Below are positions 51,855 through 64,000 of a DNA stretch of 64,000 nt, in pieces. A model generated the notes under the pieces. It worked only from the letters and a program-made list of their open reading frames with translations, had not been told where the DNA came from and ran no database searches. Position 1 is the stretch's first letter, and every line of letters starts with the position of its first letter. Both the position numbers and the translations under genes were made by a program. Origin of the DNA: Utricularia gibba (Eukaryota; Streptophyta; Magnoliopsida; Lamiales; Lentibulariaceae); contig NEEC01000014.1 in NCBI GenBank assembly GCA_002189035.1, forward strand, positions 2,234,501 through 2,298,500, written 5' to 3'.

Positions 51855-52778
51855 TCTCCCTTCCCAGGAATGAGAAATCTCAACGTCTAAGATATACAGC
51901 CCAAAATGGTACGCTCGAAACTGAAGGGTGATCTCCGTGAAGCGTGAAGGTTCCGCTTCTAGGGCTTTGTCGTAGCGATGGATTCCGTTGGCCTTTTCAG
52001 TATTTCTCGCAAATTCAAGGGCATTTCTGTATTTCATAATGGGCCTCGTAAGGCCCGAATGTCCAATTCGATCCAAAATCTAAGGTCTGGACCGCCCTTG
52101 GATATCTCTGAGCCCATTTGTCTTAACTCCTTTTCTGGGAATGCCAGTTGATTTTTTTCTTTTCCCAAACTCAAAAAAAGAACAAACTTTTCATTCATCT
52201 GCTTTACCAATTTGCCTTTTTCTTCTGTTTTTTTTTTCCTGGTTTTGTCTTTTATTCACCATCAAATGTTAGAATGGTCCCAAACAGAATAAGATGCTAT
52301 AGACACACACCAGAGCAGTACCACAGTGGGGCCTTCTCTGTAAAAAAGTAGTTGATGTATAATTGGTTGTCCCTCATCCTCGAAGGGAACGAGACAATAA
52401 GAATGACATGCCAAGTTGGCATTACACTGTAATGAAATTTAAGGAACTCTTGATTTTCATTTAGGAATGTCAAGAGAATGGTTAGAAAATGTAGAATTGT
52501 TTTGTGATGTGTTACTATTCATCGTTGGTAGTAGGTTGCTGTAAGGGTGGGTAAAATATGATGAATCTTTAAGGACCGAAAAGGCAAGGAAAAGTAGATG
52601 GGGTGGAGTCTCATTAAATTCCAAACAAGAAATTCTTACCATACCAGCATAATAGCAAGCTAGCTATCTGCATCATCATTTCTGCAAAAAGGCATAAGAA
52701 GACTGCTTTTCAGCCTCAAGTTGTTCCTTTTTTCCAGCTAGATCTCATCATCATCATTGTTCTTCTTACAGCTTTTCC
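51855..52778. other. Divergent spacer between PPR and X8 genes
   Basis: It holds both promoters and leaders. 52150-52260 is T-rich. I see no additional gene. Confidence 0.55.
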
Positions 52779-53669
52779 ATGGCTGCCTCTGCACTCATCT
52801 TGCTGCTCTTTCTTTCAATGACGAGCTGTTCAGGTTGCAGCTTCACTGGAATCATAAACATCTTAAGATTTCAAAAACTCTAAAACTTTTGTTTTTTTTT
52901 TTGCAGATGCAGTCTACTGTCTCTGTAATACTGGGGCTAGTGAGAGGGAGCTACAGACAAATATAGATTATGCCTGTGGGCATGCTGACTGCTCTGGGAT
53001 TCTCCAGAATGGGGCTTGCTATAATCCTAATACAGTAAGAGATCACTGTAATTTTGCTGTCAACAGTTATTATCAGAGACTCGGACAAACTCCTGGGAGC
53101 TGCAATTTCTCTGGAACTGCCACTGTTAGTTCAAACCCACCAAGCAGTAAGTAATAGGCTTTGAAGGATAGATGCTGTGTTTCTCATCTTCCGGGTTTTC
53201 ATGCATTCTTCCATTGCTCCTGAGCAGATGTATCTCCTGGATGTGTGTACTCGTCTGCGTCCAGGTTTGAATCCTTTGAAGAATTAGGGAGTTTTGGTTG
53301 TTTTCTTTTTCTCTTGCAAAAATCGGGGTGCATTCTCTATGATGCTTTAGAAAAATGCTCTCACAGCCAACAACACACTAGATAGGATTGTGCAACAGCT
53401 ATAGGTGGAGAGTCATATTCAAAAGGTTTGGTGTTTCTTTTGTGCTCAACCCATTGAGCTTTGTTCAAATGCTTCTTTCCAGCACTGGTACTACACCCAG
53501 TTCACCGGGAAACACGTTGCCGGCTACATCTCCGCCAGCATTTCTCGGACCATCATCATCAAACTCAAACAGCAGTTCCAGTGTGAGGATGCAGCGGATG
53601 CTCCATGTGTTCATGGTTATTGTGAGCTCGTGGGTTGCACAATCTGGCTTGAAGACAAGGCTGCTGTGA
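52779..53669 (+). CDS. X8-domain protein, plasmodesmata callose-binding (PDCB)-like
   Basis: X8 (CBM43) domains bind callose; PDCB proteins sit at plasmodesmal necks through a GPI anchor. Exons are 52779-52833, 52907-53146, 53228-53264 and 53483-53669 (172 residues). Residues 1-19 form the signal peptide (MAASALILLLFLSMTSCSG). The X8 domain follows: YCLCNTGASERELQTNIDYA, CGHADCSGILQNGACYNPN, NFAVNSYYQRLGQTPGSCNF, with the six conserved cysteines. A Ser/Pro/Asn-rich linker leads to a moderately hydrophobic C-terminus (MLHVFMVIVSSWVAQS) ending in a short basic tail. The tail makes the GPI signal atypical, so anchoring is likely but not certain. Confidence 0.87.
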
Positions 53670-55723
53670 AGCAGTTTCATTATGAACAGTCCTCCAATGC
53701 AAGTTGTTGCTCGTTTCGACTTTTCTTTTTCTTTGCTTTTGCGACTGAGGAAAAGAGAGGCGAATCCAATTCCGTGCTTTAAAAGATGGGAGCGTTTTTC
53801 CATGTCTGAATAGCCTCCATTCTCTCCGTATGTATCTGCAAAAGACAGAGAATATGCTCATTATAACAGTTGGACGTAATTTCTTGCAAAACCATGTGAA
53901 TGGAAGGCATTGGGTAGACGAAAAACATTGAAGAACAGTCATAGAATCATTCTTCATCCCTCTTGCCTTCTCTCAAACTCGCTCTTTTGCTAAAGAAGCT
54001 TCAATAGAGGAAGTGAAGTGAGTACCTTCAACCTCGTTCTAAACTTCAAAATAAAAAGCCATAAATTAACGAATTTTCGATTTTTGATTGCTACCTATAA
54101 ATGCAGTATGTAGTGAGTCGTTCATCAGAGCATAACAAAAGAAACTCAAAAGCAGAGTACTATTGATCAAAAGACACCATCTAAAGTATCACATCTCCTA
54201 TGTAATGAGAAATGATCACTCACCAAAATATCACATCTTCAAAGTGTGCAGGAAAGGGTTGATACCCAGAGAACTGAGCTTTCCAGTGGTGGAAGTAAAA
54301 GGGGAGGGAAGATTCTTCCATTCATACCAACCCCAGCCATCACGTTTCTCTCGTTCAACATTGACTGGCTTTAGATCAGGATCAACTACGTCGGTTTCGG
54401 ATAGGTGACAACATAGTTACTGATGGTGGCTAACTCCGCTCCCGATCCCTCGAGCCCAGCGTCTTCGTGATTTCCATGACAGAGCTTTCGCATTCTTTAC
54501 TGGACTGAAACAGAACAAAGGCATTCAAATCCAAATTCAGTATCTGCAATGCGCCAAAAAATGGTTATGATTTCTCCAACTTCCAAGCTGTGGTTAAAAA
54601 AGCATGGTAAATTCAAGAGATGTGCCCACTTTGAGAAATGCGCAGAAACATAGCACAGTAAAATGGTAGAAGACTTTTTGGTCCCGCTATCAAGAACGGT
54701 ATCCAGTGTTCGAGTTTATAGATGGAAAAGGAGCAACTCTAACCGAATTTGGAGTTCGCCGCCGGAGGAGTGAAGGTGCCGGATCCGACGGCGTCTAACG
54801 GCTCATTTAGCAGAAATGCCGCTATTTGGGCCCCGTTCACATTTTAGATATTGGGCTGAATGATACGATTCCAGCCCAATTAGAACTACAAATAATGGTC
54901 CAAGAAGGAGCTTTTATTGGGCCGAATGACGTTAAGGGCTGCAGGAAAAATGGGCATTGTGTGCAAAGATTTGCCATATAAAATATAGATCTGATTCCAT
55001 ACGAATTCCCAATTGCTGCTTGTTCCGGAGTCGTGGAGATTAGGGCAAATAGTTTTCCAGTCAGGAGTTCTCGAATTAGATCGCCGATAAATCCAGAGTA
55101 CTGGAGGTCTTAGTTTGAGGTTATTCGTACATCTTGAAAGGAAAACTAAAATTTAAGGTATGAGACCCTGTGATCAAAGCTTGCTTTTGTGAGTCTTGAG
55201 CCTTACTCTGTATTCGTAGTTCATTGAATTGTTTTCAGTTCGCCGATGTGCAGGGTTAATCTTTATTGATTTTTTTGTCGAATTTTGCGTTATTCCTTTG
55301 GGGTCGATCGCTTGTCCAGTTTTCCTATTAGGTTCAAATTTTTGACGCTCGGTGGTGGATAAGCAGTCGGGTTTTTTTTTTTTTTTTGGTTTTGTTTTCC
55401 GTGGGTTTTTCCATCTTAATAGGATTGCATTTATAGATGGTACTTGGGACCTACGATTTTTATGGTGTTTTGATGTGCCTCGTGTCTCCGAAAACGACAT
55501 TGGTTATATAAATGTTTTTCGTTTCTTCCTGTTGATAGGGACTAAAGGAATACATTATAGGAAGCTCTTGATTTTGAAGAGACAACATAGAGGGAGAATC
55601 CAATTATTGAGGTGTTCTTGTTGGAGTGACTTAGTTGTTCATCAATTACAGGAAAAGATTTTAGTAATCTTTCTTCTACACTTGGAAGAGCTTTCAGGGA
55701 AAGGTTCCTTCGTTTGAGGAACA
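53670..55723. other. Spacer between X8 gene and SUA, including the SUA 5' UTR
   Basis: The last ~700 bp (from about 55030) belong to the SUA leader, with a T run at 55371-55387 and probably at least one 5' UTR intron. On the minus strand, 54744 back to about 54810 reads as coding-like sequence ending at a good donor (GTTAGAG). An acceptor at 54505-54506 opens a 24-codon frame ending at 54430. Together they could be a small minus-strand gene divergent from SUA, but I see no ATG for it. Confidence 0.35.
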
Positions 55724-58700
55724 ATGGATCCTGGACGCTATGGTCATCATCAAGGATGGGAAAATAACAGTGTAATTGTGGTTTTCTTTTCATCACATAT
55801 GTGGGATGATGTACCAGATAAATAGTCTCGTGTGATTGTCCATTTTTTTGGACAAAAATTGCAGTGACCTGGGACAGTGAGGATGTGGAATCATTTGCCT
55901 ACATTTTCCATGTTTATTGCTTGCTGACACAGCTTATTCTGTTGAATGCACAGGCTTTTGAGGGTTATGATGCAGTTCATGGTTCACACTTCCGGTGAGT
56001 CAGTGAATGATACATTCATCAGAATAGTTATCTTCATGTGCTTGTCAACAAGATCTACCAGTAAAAAACTTCCCTTCATTGCGTCATATTAGTCCGTTCT
56101 ACGATGCATTTTTGAAAAAGAAAAAGATCATTACAACTGTATATTTACATGTTCGTTAGTTTCCTTTGTCTTGTTCTCGTGCATTTCGAATGGTTTTAGT
56201 TTGTCTTGTTTTTCGTCATCATTTGGCAGTCTCATCCATCCCACTTCCCTTTTTTTGTTATTTGCTGATATTCTGGACAGGAATGGTGGATCTTATGATG
56301 ATAGGAGGTTTATGGATGAGAGATTTTCAAGAGAAAATGTATATCCTATGGGTGCTGTTCACCGTGATGTTTTGGATAGGGGTAACTATCATGCACCCCC
56401 TTCACCAGTGGGTATGTGGAGTCAGTCAAGAAGAAGATGCTATGAAGATGATTATTCTTATGAGAAGGATTATAGGCGCCCTGAGAAGCCGTACGTTTGT
56501 TACATATTGAGGGATTAATTATTTTCTGTGAAGCCAAAAGCTGTCTGTGGGAGTTGGTATATTCCTGAATGGTTTTCACATTTGTTACAACTCTCATGTT
56601 CCTGGATCAACAGGCGAGCTAGGTTTGGAGGCCGTGAGCGGGAGGATTATGGATATGATGATGATGACTACCAACCTCGTTTTTCGCATGAAATTAGAGA
56701 AGATAGCCGAGAAAGGGATTATGAATATGGAAGACAGGATGCTGATTATGATAGAGGGAGTAGAAAGGATGGTAGAGGGCGAAGACGTGACTCACGGGAT
56801 CGTGAATGGGATAAAAGAAGCCTTAGCAGGGAAAGAGATGAAAGCCCATACAAGAGGCACGAGCATTCTCCCTCAAGGTCTTGTTCTCGTGGTCATGATG
56901 ATCGGATAAGATCCAGGTCACCTCGAGGAAGGAGTCGTAGTCACAGGGAAGACAGTTATGATGATGGCTCCTATGAAAGACCTGATAGGAGAAGGGATCG
57001 TGAAGACAGACGCCATCATGACCATTACTCTGTAGTATGTTTCATATAACTCTTCTGCTTCTCTTTTTCCCCGTCTTCCTGATGTATGTGCAATTGCTAC
57101 TTCTTTGTGTTAAATAAGATCTGTTTCCTTTTACAGGCTCCTTCTGCTACTATAATGGTGAAAGGTCTTTCACAAAAGACAACTGAAGAAGATTTATGCC
57201 AAATACTTGTAATCCATTGGTTCTTTATGCTTAATGGGGGTTGTTTCTTCCCTCAGAATCATCCAAGCTTCTCCTTTTTTTGGTCTTTTTAGGCTGAGTG
57301 GGGACCTCTTCGTCATGTTCGTGTGATTAAAGAAAGAAATTCTGGTGCTTCTCGTGGATTTGCTTTCATTGATTTTCCTTCTACGGTATGAGAAAGCATG
57401 CCCTTGTAGTGAATTTAATTTGTTACGAAGTCCTTTTTTATAAAGGGGTGGGATGTAAGCAGGATTCAGCGCAAGCAATGATGGATAGGATTGGGCGAGA
57501 AGGTCTTTTTGTGGATGGTAGGAATCTGTTTTTTGAGTACAGGTATGAGCACTGTTTTTTAATCCCTCCTGGAGCTTGATGTTTTTTCTAGCCTTTTCGA
57601 ATTTCCTTATTGGATGTTTCAATCCAGTGTCTAAAAAAATGTGAACTGCATGCTTTTCAAGGATTGTTTTTTCCCTTCGCCACCCAGTGGTGTTAATGAT
57701 TGTTTTCTTTTTTCATTTTCATTTTTTTCTTTGATTTTCTATCTCAATAAGTTGATTTTAGTGCCAATGAAAATGTGCCATGTGCTTTCTTGACTTTTCT
57801 TTCAGTAGTAGGCCAACTGGGAATGCCATGCTTGGGATGGATGGTGAGTCGAGATCGAGCCATAGTCACAGAAGTGTCATGATACCTTGTGATTGGATGT
57901 GCACTATATGTGGCTGTATCAATTTCGCACGGCGGACATCATGCTTTCAGGTTTACTTTTTTTCTCAACCCATCATATTCTTCTAAAGAAGAAATCAGCA
58001 TTTGGCTCATAAGATTTTCCACATTTTTTTTCATGTGACATTTTCCCCCAAGTTTCCCGTTTCCCGTTAGTGACTTATTTGGTTTTAGTAGGCATCACTG
58101 CCTTGTATTCCTTTTAAGTCTCAAAAACTATCTGCCAACGTGACTAGTGTAATGAACCAAGAACTGAAGATGCTCCTCCTGCTGACATGGCTTCTTCAAA
58201 TCCTCCCTTCAGTGGCAGGAGAGATGGTGGTAACTACCCATAAACTTTCCTACATTTTATTGGGGTACTCACTTTACCCCTTCAACATTAACATGCATGT
58301 TCCTCAGGTCCAACTCATGTTCTTGTTGTTCGGGGATTAGATGAAAATGCTGATGAGGATATGATCCGCTATGAGTTTTCAAAACATGCTCCAATTAAGG
58401 TGTTACATCATCCTTGTCCCTTACCTTTGATGGGGCTTCTTTTATTGCTACTGCAGCTTTTCTAAGTTCTCTTTTCCAGGATCTGAGACTTGTTAGGGAC
58501 AAATTTACTCATGTCTCTCGGGGATTTGGATTTATTCACTTTTATTCGGTATGTTGACTATGCTGATGGTGCATATTTGTTTAACAATGAATCTTCTTGT
58601 CATCTCTAGGTCAGAATTTTGTGCATCCATGAGTAACATTACCTTAGTGTTTCTGGTTTTTCAGGTGGATGATGCCACTAAAGCTCTTGAAGCAACAAAT

Positions 58701-61085
58701 GGCACAACTCTAGAGAAAAATGGTCAGACACTTCGAGTGGCCTATGCAAAAAGTATAATTGGACCTGGATCAGCAGCTGGTGGATCACAGTCAAGCAGTC
58801 TTGCAGCAGCTGCAATTGAAGCGGCAACGTTTGCTCAGCAGGTGTATTTTTAGCTCTTCCAGAATGATTTTCTTGCCTGTGAAAGTGAGGCGGCTCTATT
58901 TTGTAATTCATAGGTTATTTCAAGTGTTCTTTGTTTGTGGGACTCATTGAATTGTTTGAAAAGCTATCTATGTTGTGGTATGTCAACCAATTATGTTTAT
59001 CTTACTCCTTTCTTTGTTTTTCCCCCCTGTTTCAGTACGATGCGGCTGGCTGGGCTCCAAAAGAGTACAATCCTGATGATAAACAAAACAATAACGGTGA
59101 AAAGAATGGACAAGTCAAAGACCAGATGGATCCTTCTGCCCCTCAATCTGGCTTTGTTTGGGATGAAGCCTCTGGTTATTATTATGATGCTGCTTCCGGA
59201 TTTTATTATGATGGAAATACAGGTTTGACAACTCTTCACCTCTGGAGTTACTCCATTCTAATGTGTTGGCATTGCCTAGCGCTAAGAAACTGGCTATGCA
59301 GGGTTGTACTATGATGGCAACGCAGGCCTTTGGTACTCTTATGATCAACAGACTCAGCAGTATGCCCCTTGCACAGATCAAAACAGCAATACTTCTGGAA
59401 AACAAAGTGGCACTCCTGCGCCATCATCAGATGTTCCTAATAATAGGAAAGTCATCATATCTGCACCTGCTGCTACAGTATCATCGAACGAGAAATCTGC
59501 TTCATTACCAGATGCAGTTCAAGCAGCAGCAGCTGCTGCAATTGCTGCTGAAAAGGAGAGAGAAAAGATGAAAGAAATTAAATTTTCTTCCAAAAGTAGC
59601 ATTCTGGCTAACAAGAAAAAGATGAATAATGTCTTGAGCATGTGGAAACAACGAAGCAATGAGGGACAAGCACCACGTGTTGCTCTTGATGGCAGCTTAT
59701 CACATGCGTCAGCTGAAGAGAAATCAAACACAGCATTTTCAAAACCGAAGTCAAAAAGTGAAGGTCTGGTATCGAAGGATATTGTTATCACTTCAGCAGT
59801 TTCTTCTAGCCCTACTGCTATAGAACACCGAGGCAACGCAAGAACCTCTACTTTCAATGCAGGGGGAGCCATAAAAGGTGTTATTCGGAGCTCAGGGATG
59901 GGGGTTGTGAAGTCGGATACTGCTTATAATGCGGACACGGAGCGTGTAACTGCTTCAGGTGTCACACCTGCAGGATATTCTTCCCAAGTGTCCACAGAAC
60001 CTTCCACATCTGTGACACCTTTCAGAACAGATGCGTCAGCATTAGGTTCCTATGCACCATCTTCTGCTGGTGGAACTGGTAGGAGAAGGTTCTCTGAAAT
60101 GCCATCTGCTTCTGTTCCAAATAAGGAACAACCTCAAACAGGCTACCGAGATAGAGCTGCTGAGCGAAGAAGTTTATATGGCTCATCACCAGGATTCGGA
60201 AATGATGTAGCAAACGCAGGAGTTGGAGATTCAAGTAAGCACCTTTGTTTTTTCATATAAGCTAGTTTATTTATGATCATCCTTCCCACGTGATGGGGCA
60301 TAGATTGCTAGATGAATTATCAAGTAAGATAGTCATGTTTTTGGGGTGTTGAAATCGCCATTTGTAGTCTATGTATTGACCTGGTAAATTTGTGTTGGCA
60401 TTATGGACCTAAAAGATTGGGAGTCAGCTTATAGAAGAGGTGCTATGGACTCCATGCCTTTCCCGCCTGGTGTTGGTGGTGGGAGAAGTTCTGGAGTTGC
60501 AAATGATGAAGGCTACGATGTGATCACAGCAGACAAGGCTATTGATGAGAGCAACGTAGGCAACCGGATGCTTCGCAACATGGGGTGGCATGAAGGCTCG
60601 GTAATCTCCTTCAACCCTGCACATCCAATAGCATCAAAATTGTTCTATTTGAATATCGAATTTCTACAATGTCTTCAGAATAATGCGCTGGAATTCAAGG
60701 GGTCTCTCCCTTTTATCTTGAAAATTTTTCTAGTTTCTGAGATAACTTGCCTGCATACTCCACCCTCCTTTCATCCTCTTCACAGCGCCCTTATCTCGTG
60801 ATGTATCATTAGACAGAAGGCGGCAACCATTCTTCATTACCTTGTTCTGACATATCTTTGCTGGATGTCTTGCTCTTCCTTTCTTGGTTCATCCAACAGG
60901 GGCTCGGAAAAGATGGGAGCGGTGTTGTTGAGCCGGTAGTGGCCCACGCTTCTGAAACTAGAGCTGGACTTGGGATTCACCAACCGAAGAAAGTGGTGGA
61001 TCCAAGCCTGGAGGTGCAGGCCGGTGATAGCTACAAAGCTGTTATTCAGAAGAAGGCAATTGCCCGGTTCAGAGAAATGTCATAG
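55724..61085 (+). CDS. SUA: SUPPRESSOR OF ABI3-5 (SUA), RBM5/RBM10-like splicing factor
   Basis: SUA is a nuclear splicing factor that interacts with the prespliceosome and suppresses a cryptic intron in ABI3. Exons are 55724-55771, 55954-55994, 56281-56490, 56614-57031, 57137-57208, 57293-57385, 57463-57542, 57806-57950, 58148-58229, 58308-58399, 58480-58548, 58665-58841, 59036-59222, 59302-60234, 60416-60600 and 60900-61085 (1005 residues; Arabidopsis about 1007). Order: Asp/Arg/Ser-rich N-terminus (SPRGRSRSHRED); RRM1 (TIMVKGLSQ, GFAFIDF); RanBP2-type zinc finger (DWMCTICGCINFARRTSCFQ, then CNEPR); RRM2 (HVLVVRGLD, RGFGFIHF); OCRE (GYYYDAASGFYYDGNTGLYY); coiled helix rich in Ala/Glu/Lys; and G-patch (GNRMLRNMGWHEGSGLGKDG) split by the last intron. 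Domain order equals human RBM5. No break was seen. Confidence 0.95.
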
Positions 61086-62505
61086 GTGAGTAGTAGATTC
61101 TTCTGTTAAGATTAGCAACTGTTTCTACTGAAAACTCGAGATCCTCGCACCTGTCAAACCTCGATCTGGGATATTATGTCACACATTTTGGCAGCAGACA
61201 CCATGCCCCCCTCCCCCTGCTAAACTTAAACTGCTCTTCTGTTGTGCTTTGCTTATTGATGGATACATTCACAAAATTAAATGCCATTCTTTTCCACTAA
61301 ATGGTCTCTCATTACATGCCCGAGTACCTGAAGTCTGTCTATAGGTAGCAGACACATGTGAATGACTTCATCTCTCTCTTATCCAGCCAACTCAAGCTAG
61401 CTATGTATGCCTGTTCGAGTCCCTCCGGGAAGTGATCTCGCCTGCCCGTGGACCACCTCAATGCATCTGAAAGCTTATAACAGATGGCATTGGATGAAAT
61501 CACCAGTGGCAGTGAGGGCTGGAACAACTCATCCAGCACCTTTCCATGCCCTCTATTTAGTAAACAACGTGTTGTTATCATGAAACATGGGATTGCAACT
61601 TGATGGGTTGCAAACAATTGTTCTTCATTGGGGCTGGATGAATCAAACAACAAAGAGAGGGCCAACGAATAGGAACAGAGTATCAAACTCAGTTACTTGG
61701 TGGATGTGTGGCAATGAGAAGCATCATTAACACCACCAACAAGTGGTGAGTAGGGTGTGTGAGTGAAGAGGATGGCCACAGGGAAGCAAATAAAGGAGAT
61801 TGAGGATGGTGAGTTATGAGGTGAAAATGGGATTTCCATATTCAAATTTCGCTCTGCCCCCCAAGCAAGAAGCCAAAAAACACAGTTGGATTCACTGAAA
61901 ACCTCACATGAAAGGCTGCTGGCTTCCTGCTCTTAGCTCATGACAGGACAGAGAATTAAAGCTATTCATAAATAAGAATTGTACTGAACAAGGCCTGGTC
62001 TCTGAATTCTAGCTATTTGGGGCCAGTTTCGCACGTGATTACACAACGGTAATACATAAAAAAACTTTCATAAGAAACAGACCCTGTGTAAAAAGCAGGT
62101 GCAGAAGAGGTAAACTTCATACGTATCATGGTTGTCTATAAATGTTAATCCTCCATTAACACCTGCCTAACTACTTCAAAAGCAGCATACAGAGAGGGAG
62201 GGAGCAGTTGGCTAAGCACAATCACCAACTCTATAATAATGAAGCATGCAGATGAGCAAGGGGGCATGCAGTTCTGAAAGATGCATGTCTCTACATTGAA
62301 GGCGAATCACCATTTTTTTAGATAAATAAAGCATTCCACACCTGGTGGTATTAAAAGCCAGAAAACTCATGTACAGAGACAGCTAAGCAAGTTTTTTTTC
62401 CCTCTAGTTATTTTATGCACAACCAAAAGAGTGAAACACATAAAGCAGGGAAGGCAGGGCATTTACATCCTACACTCTTGTTTCCCAGGGAGGCTGGCTG
62501 TGGGG
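61086..62505. other. Spacer between SUA and SOFL genes
   Basis: It contains the SUA 3' UTR and the SOFL promoter and leader. A minus-strand ATG frame of 115 codons at 61339-61686 has no recognisable domain; it ends near the SUA 3' end, so it could be an antisense transcript or chance. A pyrimidine tract plus AG near 62488 may be a 5' UTR acceptor for SOFL. Confidence 0.45.
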
Positions 62506-62928
62506 ATGGATCCCTCCAAAGGTGTTGAAGAATGCAACAGCAGTGAATCCGGCTGGACGGCGTATATTGATTCTCCAACGCAAGAGGATGATCACACGAG
62601 CAGTGAAGAAGGCAGGGAGTGCAGTGTAAGTGTACGAGGGTGCAAGAAATATGCTGAAGAAGAAGATCTGGAAGAAGTGGAAAGCGATGATTCAATGGCT
62701 TCTGATGCATCATCTGGTCCAAGTCATGCAGGGAGTAGAGATGGAAGGAAGCAGAATCAGCAAGAAAAGAAGAACAAACATCATATGCAGATAAAGGCAG
62801 AAAAAGATAAGTCGGCAACACACAGGGAAAATGCTGCTGGAAGGTCCAACCAAATACAACAACAGCCATCACTTTCCTGGACAAAGAATGTGCAGTTACC
62901 AAGTGAGAGAATTCAAGAACGCAGGTAG
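62506..62928 (+). CDS. SOB FIVE-LIKE (SOFL) protein
   Basis: SOFL proteins are small plant proteins that raise cytokinin levels when active; their biochemical role is unknown. The frame from ATG 62506 gives 140 residues. The two family boxes are present: ESGWTAYIDSP (about residues 14-24) and DDSMASDASSGPSH (about 62-75). Between them is an acidic stretch with EEEDLEEVES, and after them a Lys/Gln/Glu-rich region. The frame ends at a TAG that overlaps a plausible donor (CGCAG|GTAGAC at 62923-62924), and a spliced 3' exon at about 63152-63260 is possible, so the true C-terminus may be longer. The gene resembles SOFL5-type members. Confidence 0.82.
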   Translation: MDPSKGVEECNSSESGWTAYIDSPTQEDDHTSSEEGRECSVSVRGCKKYAEEEDLEEVESDDSMASDASSGPSHAGSRDGRKQNQQEKKNKHHMQIKAEKDKSATHRENAAGRSNQIQQQPSLSWTKNVQLPSERIQERR

Positions 62929-64000
62929 ACAATTTTGTAGCTTTTTTTTTTCTCCACGCCCAATCAATTCTACACATTAAAAAGAAAAAAAAAATATCAA
63001 TCGGCAGCGTGAGCAACATGTGCAGGTTTTGTGGCCAAATGCACTTGTACAACTAAGTTCTTCTAGATTTCATTGAGTTCCCAAGGAACGTTTCTTGTGT
63101 GGAAGTTTCCTATGCACTCTTGTCTTTCTGTGCAAAAATCTCTACTTCCAGGAATATGGGATTCAAACCACTCATGTTCTATCCAAATTCTACAAAGATG
63201 AGCATAAGTTCAATGAAACCTCTGTTGAGAACGATCCCCTTCATCATATCTTCAACAAGGTATGAAAGAAGCACGTGAGTTACAGAGATTTTAAACTATT
63301 TCTCATTCAAAGGAAGCTATGCAGGAACGGGAGGTAGGTTAAGTAAAGCATCACAACTTTTGCGGAAAAAAATAAGTAAAACATCACAATCTAATCTAGG
63401 GGACATCAGATATTCCCATACTAGGCTTCACAATTTTTTATTTGAATGTGATTCTAAAATTTCATTTCTAGTTACAAAAAGAGAGAGAGAACATAAGAGA
63501 ATTGAATCCAAAATCTAAAATAAGCGATACAACATGCCACATGGTTTGAATTAAGCATAAACCCAAGAATAACATTGGAATTTGTGAGATGAGGAATCAC
63601 ATCAAGAGCACAAACCAAAGCAAACCCTACACACAGACGGGGACTGTTCATCTATCGTCCCCCACCACGAGTTTGCTCCGCATTTCCCAGTTCAAGAAGC
63701 GACAAACTTCACAAGAAAACAAAACCCATTTGGTAAAATTCTAAAATCTAGCAAAGCTTAGAACTTTTCCAGTTTTTCTCTGGGCAGCCAAACGTGATCC
63801 TTGAAGAAACCATGTTGCAAACAACTAAAAAACAAAGGAAAACTGAATTCACTGCTGCGTTATTCTTTTTTACATCTAACAAGGATCACAAAGATTTAAA
63901 ATTTACCGACATTACGTCGGTGCTGAGTGGATAGGACCCCCTCCTGCCCATTTTCCTTATCCATTGCCAACGTTTCCTTCTTATATTTAATAATTAATGG
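62929..64000. other. Spacer at the right edge
   Basis: An exon-like open segment at 63152-63260 is flanked by an acceptor (TTCCAG) and a donor-like AAG|GTATGA and may be a 3' exon of the SOFL gene. The rest is AT-rich with no supported gene. Confidence 0.4.

Noticed and set aside
51855-52076. Longer N-terminus for the PPR protein
   Set aside because: The frame is open to 52076 but the added residues are not presequence-like; the ATG at 51854 gives a standard mitochondrial presequence.

Overview
The window is nuclear DNA from a flowering plant, a eudicot. It has intron-rich genes with GT-AG splicing and AT-rich spacers. Its proteins are plant-specific or match plant families closely: MINIYO, RopGEF with a PRONE domain, chloroplast MinE, DUF863, SOFL, PDCB/X8, WRKY and alpha-expansin. 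Protein similarity suggests an asterid, possibly Lamiales, but that is a weak inference. I see no bacterial, viral or intact transposon gene.

Layout, left to right: 5' part of ATR kinase (minus, runs off the left edge); MINIYO/RPAP1-like Pol II regulator (plus), head to head with ATR; a RopGEF (minus); a LEA_2-type membrane protein (plus, one frame break); organellar alanyl-tRNA synthetase (plus); sphingolipid Delta4-desaturase-like (minus, one frame break); ARID + Hsp20-like-fold protein (plus); alpha-expansin (minus); PsbQ-like lumen protein (minus); CYP704B (minus); R2R3-MYB (plus); GCK-domain protein (plus, one frame break); group I WRKY (minus); chloroplast division factor MinE (minus); DUF863 protein (plus); mitochondrial PPR protein of the At1g26460 type (minus); X8/PDCB-like protein (plus); SUPPRESSOR OF ABI3-5/RBM5-like splicing factor (plus); SOFL protein (plus).

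I joined exons by hand. For IYO, RopGEF, AlaRS, expansin, PsbQ-like, CYP704B, MYB, WRKY, MinE, DUF863, PPR, X8 and SUA the exon sums are exact multiples of three and give normal protein lengths. Three other genes (LEA_2, desaturase, GCK) each need exactly one extra base, and in each the break can be placed in or next to a short run of G or C. A fourth (ARID) lacks a start codon that one extra G would supply. This shared signature looks more like base-calling error than three separate pseudogenes.

The genes are unrelated housekeeping and regulatory genes and do not form a pathway cluster. The one neighbour pair with a possible common theme is CYP704B (sporopollenin/cutin-type fatty acid hydroxylase) and a divergent MYB resembling the MIXTA/MYB106 group. 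The most checkable oddities are the homopolymer frame breaks, two GC-AG introns, a MYB with altered R3 recognition-helix residues, a 75-nt stop-free intron in MINIYO, a tRNA T-arm-like hairpin inside a RopGEF intron, a ~115-bp tandem duplication, and a pair of G-boxes spaced one helical turn apart. I found no convincing undescribed system.
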